Source: Neocallimastix lanati (nom. inval.) (Eukaryota > Neocallimastigomycota > Neocallimastigomycetes > Neocallimastigales > Neocallimastigaceae). From it: 35,000 bases of DNA. The notes beneath the pieces are model-generated. The model saw only the letters and a program-made list of their open reading frames with translations, was not told the DNA's origin and ran no database searches. Shown here one piece after another: positions 10,886 through 25,759 of the stretch; positions within the stretch are counted from its first letter, which is position 1; each line of letters begins with the position of its first letter. Where the stretch lies: the NCBI GenBank assembly GCA_016946835.1, contig JACVTC010000019.1:62501-97500 (forward strand), read 5' to 3'. The position numbers and the translations under genes are program-made.

Positions 10886-11348
10886 ATGTTACACAATAAT
10901 ATGTGGAATATTCATTAAATAAATAAAAATAAAATTTTTTATTAAATTAATATTACAATTTTTATTTAATTGAAATATAAAAAAAATATTTAAAATAATT
11001 ATATTATTTTACTATTTTATTATTTATTATAATTAATAATAAATAATAAAATCAATTTAAGTGGAATATTATAAAAAAACACATAAATTATTTCATTTTT
11101 TTTTTAAAAAAACAAAAACAAAAACAAAAAAGCATTAATTTTTTCATTTTTAAAAAAAGTTAATATTTAATAAAATAAAAAATTTATTATAAATATCATA
11201 ATACTAATTCTTTACCCATAACTTAGAAGGGAATATTTTTTTTAATAATAAAACAATATATTAGAAATAATTAAATCTTAAAGTTTTTTTTTTTTTTTTG
11301 TAAAATAACTAAATGTATAAATAAAAAGATACCATAAAGACATAAGGA
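10886..11348. repeat. dispersed repeat, copy 1
   Basis: Begins ATGTTACACAATAATAT and shares, in the same order and orientation as copy 2 at 16219-16812, AATATTTAAAATAATTATATTATTT, AATAAAATCAATTTAAGT(G/A)GAAT, ATAA(C/G)TTAGAAGGGAATATTTTTTT, ATTAGAAATAA(T/C)TAAAT(C/T)TTAAAGTTTTTTTT, and AAAAGA(TA/CAT). Clearly homologous but diverged, with indels. It could be an LTR, a solo element or another repeat. I saw no coding content. Confidence 0.75.
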
Positions 11349-11841
11349 TAAAATTTGTTATGTAGAATATCCAATTGATTAATTAAAATATTAATATATT
11401 TTTGATTTGTTTTATTCTAATATATGATTGGATATAAATAAAATTTATTATAATATATTTTAACGTAGTATTATATTATAAATTTAATACTAAAATTTTG
11501 ATATTAATGATATGAAATTAATGCTTATTTTTTTTTTTTTTTTGTTAAAGTAATATGGATACTAAACCTATTGCTAATTGGGTAAATATATTGAATAAAA
11601 ATTAAATTTGTTTATTTCATATTTCATTATTACAATAAATTTGTTTGAAGCAAAAATATTTAATGTTTTGAAAGTATAAAAAAAAATTTATATAAAAAAT
11701 TTTATAAAAAATTACGTATTTAAAATGAATATTGAAATTTATTTTTTAAATTTGAAATCATATTTGAATGAGCAAAGGAAAATATTATAATTATTATAAT
11801 AATTATTTAGAGAGTTAATTAATTAATAAATGAAGGTATAT

Positions 11842-13200
11842 TGATTATGGAATTGTTTAGGTAAAAATGTTTTTTGAAATACAAAATATAAAATAAAATT
11901 TTGTAAATTTTAGAGTTGTACTGTATATAAAATAATATAAATTATATAAAATTTGTTTTGAATATATTACTAATGTATAATATATATATATATATAAATA
12001 GAATTAATTGCTTCTGAAGTATGTATAATAATAAACTTTATAGATATTAATTTAATAAAATTTATTGAAATAATTGAAGAATTTTACTTTACGAATTCTT
12101 ATGGAATCTAATGGCTCACTTTTAACCAATAAATATTCTGAAGGTCCTCCAGGTACTCGTTATTATGGTGATAATGAATACCCTGATATCTTAAAAAGTT
12201 ATGTCAAGAACATGCTTTAAAGGCTTTCAATTTAGATCCATCTAAATAGAGTGTTAATGTTCAACCATAATCTGGTTCTACTGCTAACTTTGCTGCTAGT
12301 ATGTTAGTCTTAGAACCTCATGAAAGACATATGAATCTCGATCTTCCATCTGGTGGTCATTTATTTTATGGTTACGCCATTTCAAATAAGAAAATTACTT
12401 CTTTTGTTGTTGTATGGGACTCTATGCCATATCGTGTTGATTCAGAAATAGGTTATATTGACTAAAATAATTTAGAAGAAAATGCCATTCTTTTCTGTTC
12501 AAAGTTAAATATATATGGTTCTAGTGCCTATTCAAGGGAATTCGATTAAAATAGATTAAGAAAAATTATGATATTAATAATTCTTAATGGTTGATATTAT
12601 TCACATTAGAATTCATGTTGCTGGTAAGGAAGTTTCTAATCCTTTTGAATATTGTAACATTGTTACTATTACTATTCACAAGACTCCTCCTGGTTCGTGT
12701 GCTGGTCTTATTTTCTCCTCAAGAACTTGTGAGAATTAGAAGCTGCTGTTAATGCTACCTCTTTTCCAGGCGCTCAAGGTGGACCGCACAACAGTACTAT
12801 TGCCAATATTACGGTTGCCTTGAAGTAAGCTGATACTCCAGAATAGAAGTACTATACTCAACAAATTCATAAGAACTGCGCTGTTAAGACAGCTAAGCTT
12901 AATAATTATGATTATAAAAATGTTACTAATGGCACTGTTAATAATCTTATCCTTTGGGATTTAAGATCAAACAAATTAACTGGTAGTAATATGGAAAAAA
13001 TGTGTGATTTCTTTGATATTACTTTAAGCAAGAATACTGTTCATGGAGATAAGAGTGTTGTAGTACCAGGTGATTGTAGATTTGGTGCTGCTATTTTGAC
13101 TTCTCGCTCTCTTAAGGAAGCTGATTTTGGGCAAATTGTTGAATATTTACATCGTGCTACAAAGATTGCATTATTCAATATTATCATTTTTTTATGAAAA
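11842..13200 (+). pseudogene. serine hydroxymethyltransferase pseudogene, introns retained
   Basis: Serine hydroxymethyltransferase normally interconverts serine and glycine using PLP and tetrahydrofolate. Visible family blocks are ELIASE (12002-12018), [12 protein letters not shown] (from 12080), TNKYSEG, DLPSGGHL, LEENA, GKEVSNPFEYC, the PLP-lysine motif HK (AAG at 12680-12682), GAQGGPHNS, the region LILWDLRS..LTGSNMEK, and LTSRSLKEADFGQIVEYLHRA. Intron 12019-12079 (GTATGT...GAAG) lies between ELIASE and NFT. Another probably spans 11861-12001, preceded by a decayed RQWKGL-like exon. The copy is therefore DNA-derived, not retroposed. Disruptions include stops at 12247, 12268, 12463, 12547, 12826 and 12844, a 1-nt loss near 12210, and frameshifts near 12560-12590 and 12720. 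The catalytic TTTTHK is TITIHK. Codon use is less AT-biased than the surroundings. Confidence 0.92.
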
Positions 13201-14640
13201 ATAGAGTAAAAAATTCTTTGAGATAAATTACTATCTTTATTCTATCTACTATAAATTGAAGTCAATAGATGCTGGTATTCTTATTTCGTAAGAATCATGG
13301 ACAAAAAAAAATAGCTTTTCTTCTGAAATATCAAAAAAAGTGTTTTACCTCAGGAATGACAATGTCTAAGGGATCTAATTCCAGTTATACTTTCTAAAAA
13401 TAGCTTGATGCAAAAGAGTTTCTATATAAATAATTTATCAAGGTTAGGATAGACACTATATTTATCAATATACAATTTTATATAATAGACATTCGATTTA
13501 TCAATCATATTTCTCTTGGGGTAATTTCTTTGTTAAAAATTTAAAATTTATTTCAAACGTATATAATTAGTTAGGAAATGCCCAATTGAAAATATATTTG
13601 AAATATTTTCTTATATTTCTTTATAAAAAATTAAAGTAGTTATAGTTGATGATGAACCTTATAAAAATAAAAATGAAATTAGTAATATTGCTATCAGAAC
13701 ATAAAGAAAAATAAATTTCCTCCAAAACTTTTAAAAATAAAGAAAATAAAGAAAATAAAGTGAGGTATTATAAACCAATAATCAATCACCACTTGGATCG
13801 ATGGCTTACGAAGGGATATTCTTATATAATTATTGTTTTACTCATTCTCGTTTCCAATCTATCCCAAAGAGTTATTATTTATTGAGGGAGCCATTTATTA
13901 ATAGTTTGGTGGAACTCATCTCTAATGATCACTCGGTAGTACTAATACTATTTGATTCTACAGATTCATCCATTCGTATATCCATTAACGAGAATAAGTG
14001 TTCTTTCTTAATTATTTCTCATTCTATTAATAATATTTTCAATTCATTGGTTTGACCGTTTTGTTGAGGTTCAACAACTTGCCCTTATTCTTGGATATAC
14101 TTTTAAGTGGTAGTGTTGTTATAAATAAATTAAACTCAAATTGAATTATAATTACAATTGTTTTATTGATTTATAAATTTTTAATTTTGATTTATTTTTC
14201 AAATCAATTTTAATACATATGAAGGTAGATATATTGTAAATCACTAATTTTAATTTTAAACATTTTTAAAGTATTATGATTAATTTTGAAGTTTAATTTT
14301 TTTTGAAATTAAACAATTAATAATATAAATTTAATAATTTTTATCATTTGTTATCAAAGATTCATTTTCTATAAAGAAAACTTGTTTTCTTTAATTTTCT
14401 TTAATTTTCTTTTATTTCTTATAACTACTAATAACAACTAATATCTTAAAATAATTAATTTTCCTTAATAAATATAAATAGGTGTAAAATTTCATAATAA
14501 AATGTTTTTACTTGTGCTTTTATTAATTAATTTTAAAGTAATTTAAAATATTACAATAATTAATTAATAAAATAATAATTTATATTTTTATTAATAAAAA
14601 ACTCATTTTAATAAAACATATTTTGAATTACTTTAGTTTC
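13201..14640. other. region without an intact gene; possible decayed coding DNA
   Basis: Up to about 14110 the base composition is milder than in typical intergenic DNA here. Several open stretches occur, the longest at 13801-14055 on the plus strand (84 codons, MAYEGIFLYNYCFTHSRFQS...). None matches a family I know, and frames change often, so it may be decayed coding DNA linked to the upstream pseudogene or a mobile element. From 14110 to 14640 only AT-rich sequence is seen. Confidence 0.4.
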
Positions 14641-14719
14641 GAGAACTTTTTGTGTATAAACCTTAAAAACAATCTTAAGTAACATTAAGATTTGTTACAA
14701 ATGCATTTTTATTATATTA

Positions 14720-15374
14720 ATTAGAAAAATTATTTTTATAATTTGATCTTTTAATTTGACTATACTTTATTACACTATTGTAATTGTTCCTATTATTAGT
14801 AGTATAAGAACCCCACATTTCATTGCCTACTACAGATTCATTTATTATACTTTCAAATTTTTCAGCTAATCTACAGGCATCCTCAAGATTATCAACATTA
14901 GCCATAGCAACCATTTCATATATTCTACCTCTTGGTCGTAAAGCATTTTCATAATCAATAACAGATATAAAAGATTATCGTTGAAATCCAATTGATCGTA
15001 TAGTTCCAAAAATCTAGTATTAAAATCACAGACACTTTCATTTGGGGTTATAATAACTTTTTTTAATTGACGTAGTTTATCTTCCTTCAAATTCTCCCTT
15101 CAATATTTCTTTTCAATTAATTTAACACATTCATCCAAAGTAAGAGCTCTATTTACTTCTTTTTCTTTTTCCATAAGTACCCTTACGATGTCATCTTCAA
15201 CAGCCGTAATTATATAACTATATTTATTCTCATCTGTAGTAATATCTTCCCTCTTAAACCAATCATTAATTTTAAACTTTCAGATTTATGCATTTATGCG
15301 TCTCTACGAGGTCCACCAATTCTTGGAAGAGTCCCAGTATCTACCCGATTGCCAACAAAATTATTATTCCTCAT
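14720..15374 (-). mobile_element. Ty3/gypsy-type Gag fragment, frameshifted
   Basis: Minus strand from an ATG at 15374 (MRNNNFVGNRVDTGTLPRIG). After frameshifts it reads NDWFKREDITTDENKYSYII, EVNRALTLDECVKLIEKKY, a stop (about 15106), then VCDFNTRFLELYDQLDF, then another shift to a stretch ending ENALRPRGRIYEMVAMANVD, and DACRLAEKFESIINES. This matches the order in retrotransposon capsid domains: a W-containing helix, the V.dF..RF..L motif, and the final A..LAE.FE helix. No CCHC zinc knuckle is visible downstream. At least three disruptions make it non-functional. Confidence 0.75.
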
Positions 15375-16218
15375 TATTAGTAATTAATTTAAAAAAAATA
15401 ATAGTACTTATTTATTAAATTTTTGTTATTTTTTTTTTTTTTTAAATATTTTTATATATACAATTATAATGTTTTTATATATATATATATTATTTAATAT
15501 AATTATAAAATATTCCGAATTCTTATTTATTTTAAAACAATTTATTTAAACTATACTAAAATGAATGATATAACATATAGTGTATTACTTTCTCTTCACC
15601 AAAGATAAAATAATTATAGTAGCCAATAAAAAAAAATTAAAATTTTATATCCTAAACAGTGTATTTTAATTAATTCTAACTGAAAAGAATTTATGTAAAT
15701 ATATACGGATTTATAATTAATTAACAAAATTACTAAACACCACTACTTATAAATTACTTTTTACACAGCACATCCCCGATATCTCCACCAATTTTTGGTA
15801 TGTGGGACTTTTTATGTGCAATAATTTATAAGCAGTGGGTTTTTAAAATAATGGTAATTTAGTAAAATTTATTAATAAAATTATAATATTCGTACAATTA
15901 AAATAATAATTCTAATTCCTAAAATTTACAAAAGAATCCTCTATTTCTAATATAAATAATTTAATCTATTTATAAGAAATAGGTATTATATTAATTATAT
16001 ATTCTAATATATAGAACTATAATAATTTTATATGAATTAAAGTATTATAATTATTATAATTATAATAATACATATTGAAATAAAATAAAATAATTATTAT
16101 CAAAAAAATATAAATTTAATATTTAATAATTATTATTAAATATACAAATATGTTACTACACATATTTGTTTAATATCACAATGATGTAGAAATCATGTGA
16201 GAAAGTCTAAAAAAAAAA
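15375..16218. other. AT-rich spacer with imperfect inverted repeats
   Basis: No coding signal. Contains a less AT-rich segment at 15765-15840 flanked by an imperfect inverted repeat, and a 9-bp hairpin (ACAAATATG at 16144-16152 and its complement at 16161-16169). It may be leader or LTR sequence of the element carrying the adjacent gag fragment; unproven. Confidence 0.4.
15735..15842. repeat. imperfect inverted repeat, possible MITE or LTR remnant
   Basis: The left arm around 15735-15756 (AAACACCACTACTTATAAATTA) is nearly the reverse complement of TAATTTATAAGCAGTGGGTTT at 15822-15842. An inner GCACAT (15768-15773) pairs with ATGTGC (15814-15819). The loop has a comparatively GC-rich CATCCCCGATATCTCCACCA stretch. 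Confidence 0.5.
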
Positions 16219-16812
16219 ATGTTACACAATAATATTAAATAAAAATAAAATTTTTTATTTAATTTGAAAATTAAAAATATTAAAAAATATTTAAAATAAT
16301 TATATTATTTGTTATACTATTTTATTTATATTTTTATTTTTAAGTATATAATTAATAATAAAATCAATTTAAGTAGAATTTTATAAAAAAAACACTTAAA
16401 TAAAAATAAAACTTTTTATTAAATTTGAAAATTAAAAATATTAAAAAATATTTAAAATAATTATATTATTTGTTATACTATTTTATTTATATTTTTATTT
16501 TTTAGTATATAATTAATAATAAAATCAATTTAAGTAGAATTTTTATTTTTATTTTTTAGTATATAATTAATAATAAAATCAATTTAAGTAGAATTTTATA
16601 AAAAAAACATTTCAATTATTTCATTTTTAAATAAAGTTAATACTTTAAAATAAAAAAATTATTATCAATATCAAAATTTTAATTATTTACCTATAAGTTA
16701 GAAGGGAATATTTTTTTCAGTAAAACAGTATATTAGAAATAACTAAATTTTAAAGTTTTTTTTTTTTACGTCAACAAAACTAAATTCATAATGAAAAGAC
16801 ATCATGTTAAAA
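16219..16812. repeat. dispersed repeat, copy 2, with internal 161-bp tandem duplication
   Basis: Homologous to 10886-11348 in the same orientation. A unit starting TTAAATAAAAATAAAA at 16235 is repeated at 16396 (period 161 bp), with only a few differences. A shorter third copy of its end, from about 16541, carries AGTATATAATTAATAATAAAATCAATTTAAG (agtatat at 16343, 16504 and 16558). The expansion is absent from copy 1. No coding sequence. Confidence 0.8.
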
Positions 16813-17066
16813 TAATATGAATTATTTAATAAAATTTAATATTAATTATAGCTATTAATAATATATTTTATGTATTATATTAAATATATGTATAATTTAT
16901 GTATTGTATTATGTGTATCTAATGTATTATGACTAGACCGTATAAATATATGATTGATTGTTAATGTGATATAGATATAGTTCAATAGTTCATTAGTAAA
17001 TACCATGTAAAAGTATATATAAAAAGTATACATCATTAATATTATTAAAAAAAAAAGTGTTCTATG

Positions 17067-18480
17067 CTAAATATTGTCCAAACTAGCAAATGCTATATTA
17101 TCCAAACATATTAAGAAGGTAACCAGAGAAGTAATGGCACATAAGTTTTCAGATCGGAGAACAGTAAAGGAAGTATCACTAAATGAGGAATCATTATTAC
17201 TTAAGGTGTAATCCGGTCGGAGGTATAAAGTATTGGCTTTACCATTAGTAGAACCAAAATGATAAACAATTATAAAATTAAATTTAGAAAGGAATAATAC
17301 CCAACGAACAAGTCTTTGAGTCATCTTTTCAGGTTTTTTCTGATAAAGTAGGTTATGATGATCTGAAAAGTTAGTGAATGGAATGGAAGTGCCCTTAAGG
17401 AGATGTCGCCAATAATCAAGAGCAGAGACGATTGCAAGAAGTTCTTTATCATAAATAGTAGGTCTTTTCGGTACATGTAAGGGATCTGGAAAAGAAAATA
17501 ACAGGATGAACTTTGTTATTTTTGGATCCAATAGCAAAATTACTGCTATCAATTTCAACCATTAAAGGGAATTCACGATCTGGATAATTAAGAACAGCAC
17601 CAGAAGAAAACTTTAATTTGATATTGTCAAAGGCAGATTGAACTTCAGGTGACCAGATAAATTTAATATTATTATTTAATAAATTGTTAAGAGGTTGATC
17701 TAACTGAGTAAATCCAGGAATAAAACGACAATAATAATTGATAAAACCAAGAAAAGATTGAAGTTCATTAAGGTTAGTTAGAGCAGGCCATTGTAGAATT
17801 GAAGAAACCCTTGTTAAGACCCATGAAAATACCTACAGAAGATATTCTATGTCCAAGGAAGTTGATTGAGGAAACGCAAAATTCATACCTTTTCAACATA
17901 GCATTTATAATCCCAAAAACTTTACCAAGTATTCATAGTGACCATACCTACAGGTAAAGGTAGTTTTATATTTGTCGCCCTTTATGATTTGAATTAGGTT
18001 GTAAGCAGCCCAAGGATCGAATTTGGAGAATATTTTACCTTTAATTAAATGTTCAAAAATGTTAAGAACCAAAAAGATTTTGGAGGAGTCAAGACAAATT
18101 TCTTCATTAAGTCGTCTATAATCAACAACAAGACGAAGTTCGCAGTTCATTTTAAGGACAAAGAAAATTGGGGTCCCAGCAGGAAATTTGGGATTTTTGA
18201 ATAAATCCTTTGGCTTGGTTTTCCTTAATGTATTTCTTTACAACGATATCTTCTTTCTCAATAAGTGGGTAAGTTGGTCCGTAGAAAAGCTTTACGTTGG
18301 GTTTAAGTTTGACTTCTCAATCTTAAGGTCTTTGGGGAGGAAGATTATTTGCAGCTTTTTCATCAAAAACGTCTTTAAAGGTAGGAGTCTAGCTGGTAAA
18401 ATTCTTAGAATTTCTTCATTTACTATTTGATTCATTAGTTTCGTCTTTAATGATTGATTCTTGTGTAGAAATAGCGAAAA
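17067..18480 (-). mobile_element. Ty3/gypsy pol fragment (reverse transcriptase and RNase H), defective
   Basis: Minus strand, in several frames. The reverse-transcriptase start reads TFKDVFDEKAANNLPPQRP, then VKLFYGPTYPL, AKGFIQKS, PAGTPIFFVLK, LRLVVDYRRLNEE, IFSKFDPWAAYNLI, and YGHYEYLV. At about 17900 the text jumps from FGIINA to MLKRYEFCVSSINFLGHRIS, so the roughly 45-residue block holding YxDD is missing. Next come ELQSFLGFINYYCRFIPGFT (the connection), then RNase H motifs IYDKELLAIVSALDYWRHLL, FSDHHNLLY and RWVLFLSKFNFIIVY. NGKAN replaces the usual NGKAD. Protease, integrase and LTRs are not recognised. Stops and frameshifts are present throughout. Confidence 0.93.
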
Positions 18481-18529
18481 TTCTATGAACAGATAGGTAG
18501 TTTTCTCTTCAATAATTTGACATAAATTT

Positions 18530-18560
<31 letters not shown>

Positions 18561-19070
18561 GATAATAACAAAGATAATGAAAGAAATAAAAATAACAATA
18601 ATGATAATTATAATGATTGTAATTTTAAAATTAGTCATAATGATTAAATCAATGTAAAACAAAAATATAAAGAAAAATAATTATTTTCTAGTACTAATAA
18701 TATAAAGAGCATAATAGTTATAAATGATATTAAACATTATATTAGGAATATATACAAAGATAAAGAAACTGATAGTGATTGTATTAATTCATCATTTGCT
18801 AATAAAAATGATTCTTTTATAGGTATATTTTTAAATATATATAAGGTTCAATTATCATTTTGATAACTAGTATATAAATGACAGAAAGTTAAATTATGAT
18901 AACATTAGTAATATTGATAACAATAATGATATTTATCCAACATATTTTAATACAATTAATGATAATACTCTAATTTCTATTAATATTAAATAATAAACAA
19001 TTCAGAAAATTTCATGAATATTTTTAGTTCATTATCATTCTTATTTAATAATAATAATAATAATAATAAT

Positions 19071-19145
<75 letters not shown>

Positions 19146-19300
19146 GAAAATGAAATCTAGTAATTGGAATATTCACTTATATTGATCATAATAGATTCTA
19201 ATAATACCACGAAAAAAAATATCATCAGTAAATTATTAAATGAAATTAATAAAGATATGAAGAATATATAAAGTTTATATAAGTAATATTAATAGAAATA
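18530..19300 (+). pseudogene. decayed Asn/Asp-rich coding remnant
   Basis: Plus strand stretches look like coding DNA of a low-complexity protein interrupted by stops and shifts: (N)n KDNNKDNERNKNNNNDNYND, SSTNNIKSIIVINDIKHYIR, ETDSDCINSSFANKNDSFIG, then NDRKLNYDNISNIDNNNDIY, ENFMNIFSSLSFLF followed by a poly-Asn run (19046-19144), and DSNNTTKKNIISKLLNEINK. No domain is recognisable, and I cannot say which gene it came from. Some of this could be simple AAT repeat that reads open by chance, but the non-repetitive pieces argue for coding ancestry. Confidence 0.45.
19046..19144. repeat. AAT trinucleotide microsatellite
   Basis: About 30 AAT units with one AAT-to-TAT variant near 19070. It lies in frame with the preceding FSSLSFLF segment, so it would have encoded polyasparagine. 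Confidence 0.9.
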
Positions 19301-23880
<4,580 letters not shown>

Positions 23881-24017
23881 ATTCATGGATTAAAGAATCA
23901 AGGACTTTGGGTAAGAAATTAAATGGTAAAAAAAAAAAAAATAAAATAAGTGAAATAAAAAAGATATTATTGGGAAAGAGATATCTTCAATCCCTCAAAA
24001 GCTAAAAAGGTAAATTA

Positions 24018-24787
24018 TTTATAAGGAGAATGATTTTGAATTTATTTTAGAAATCAAAGACTTTAAACATTTCAATATTCAAAGTATCAATTAGGATTCT
24101 TTTAGATTTCTTGAATTAGGTGTGGCTGTAAATTTGACATTAGTATTTCCATTTAAAAGAAAATTAGTCTCAGAAATTTGCCCTAAATGTTGCCCATGTT
24201 ATGATGTCAGTGTACCTAGCTTTTCTCACCGGAATCTTTGCCTGTAAAGAATTGAAAATTTACAGAAATAAATCTTTACCTTTTCTAGATGATCTTTTTT
24301 TGAAGTTTGCAATGATAATTGAACAAAAAAAATCCCTGAATGTTTCTTTAGATTCAGAAAAGGATTATGATAATAATATTTATTATTTTATATTGAGTGC
24401 TCTTCTTGGCGGGCGTTTAATATATGAAAAAAAAAAATTAATCTTAATGTGGAACAAAGACAATTAATTGACAATATTTTTAAACAAAGTTCAACTTCGT
24501 CGACTGTTACGTATTTTATGGGGATTGCAGAGTTTCTAATAAATGTAATACCATTAATTTGTCGATCTTTTAGATTGATGATGAAATGGTATTCCGTTGA
24601 ATCTATTGAATATACTGTTGCTAAGAGTGTTGACGTCGAAATTATAAGGCATAGAATATCTATCGAATCTAATACAGATTCGGTTGATAACACTAATACT
24701 GAAATTATTACTCGCAATAATGGACGTGGTGTTATCATTGATGAATGGGAAAAGTTAGAAACTATTGCTTCTAACACACTTCTATAA
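24018..24787 (+). pseudogene. unrecognised coding remnant or frameshifted gene
   Basis: Three open segments run on the plus strand. Segment A (about 24023-24241) reads KENDFEFILEIKDFKHFNIQ, an in-frame TAG, then LELGVAVNLTLVFPFKRKLV and CPKCCPCYDVSVPSFSHR. Segment B (24201-24467, another frame) reads CKELKIYRNKSLPFLDDLFL and ends at an 11-nt A run (about 24427-24437). Segment C (to 24787), back in frame A, includes QLIDNIFKQSSTSSTVTYFM and IIDEWEKLETIAS. The Cys-rich CPKCCPC could bind metal. Base composition (CGTCGACTGTTACG, GTTGACGTCG) is less AT-rich than the surroundings. I do not recognise the family. Either a decayed gene or an intact one with homopolymer errors. Confidence 0.5.
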
Positions 24788-24900
24788 TTATATTATATAT
24801 AATATTTCATTTTATGTATTTTTTTTTTTATTTTTCATTTAAATTATATAATTTTATTATTATTATTATTATTATAAATTAAATATAGTTATTCCCTAAG

Positions 24901-24935
<35 letters not shown>

Positions 24936-25759
24936 TTTTTTTTAATTCAATATATAATATTATGTAATGATTTGATTAATATTAATATGATTAATATTAA
25001 TATTATTCATATAATTTTATTTTAATTATTTTTTTGAATTTCCTATAAAAAGTGAAATTATACTATCCTTATTTTCTTAATCATTAATAATTTAATAACA
25101 GGCTGAGTATAAAATAATTTTCAATGTATTATTAGCTAACCTAAATTTTTTCATCTAAAAATTTTTTTAATATATACAAAAAATCAACTTAATTATATAT
25201 ATTAGAGTTGAAGAAATATTATTGGAAATTAAATAATTATGATATACATCATTATGAATTTAGGAGTTCTAATTTTTAAAGAGAAAATTAAGATATTATA
25301 TTATATTTTATTTAATTTAGAATTCTGATTTAAAATATATAAAAATAAAGCAAGAATTAAGTTTATGATATATTAATAAAAACCTTGAGTTATTATTTAT
25401 AGAATTGATTTAGAAATATATTATATAACACCTATATGTCACAGAAGCACTATATTCATAAATACTCCTGAAATAAGCATTGTGAAATGAAGTAGATATT
25501 GAACACAGATACAAAATGAACAATATGTATTTGTGTATAACGTATTTATAATAATATTTCAAATTATTTAATATGTATTAAAAGTAGATTCAAAATATTT
25601 ATTATTATATTTGTTGTTAATAATAGTGCGAGATAGAAAAAAAATATAATTGGATAGTAGTTACTTTTAGGAGCCTATTTTTTTTTTTTTTTTTTATTAA
25701 TAATAATATTTTAGGTATTATAATTATAAATTTAAAATAATGAATTATAATTCTATTTT

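Larger units (their letters stand above)
9688..11839. other. AT-rich intergenic region upstream of the receptor gene
   Basis: Contains A-rich and AAAT-rich runs (9860-10075), a 23-bp-arm hairpin (10682-10743), and the first copy of a dispersed direct repeat (about 10886-11348). No coding sequence is recognised. The receptor promoter should lie in the first few hundred bases after 9688. A small open segment starting at 11552 (MDTKPIANW, then GTAAAT) could be a stray exon of the following pseudogene, but this is unsupported. Confidence 0.5.

Noticed and set aside
12101-13200. SHMT copy as a processed (retroposed) pseudogene
   Set aside because: An intron-like GTATGT...GAAG gap lies exactly between ELIASE and NFT, so introns were kept.
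12101-13200. SHMT copy as a functional gene in an organism with reassigned TAA/TAG
   Set aside because: At least three frameshifts disrupt it besides the stops, and the intact genes nearby use TAA or TGA as ordinary terminators.
18188-18430. 80-codon plus-strand ORF
   Set aside because: Antisense of the reverse-transcriptase fragment read on the minus strand.
24388-24777. 129-codon minus-strand ORF
   Set aside because: It overlaps the plus-strand remnant, whose composition and continuity with segments upstream are more protein-like. I cannot fully exclude it.
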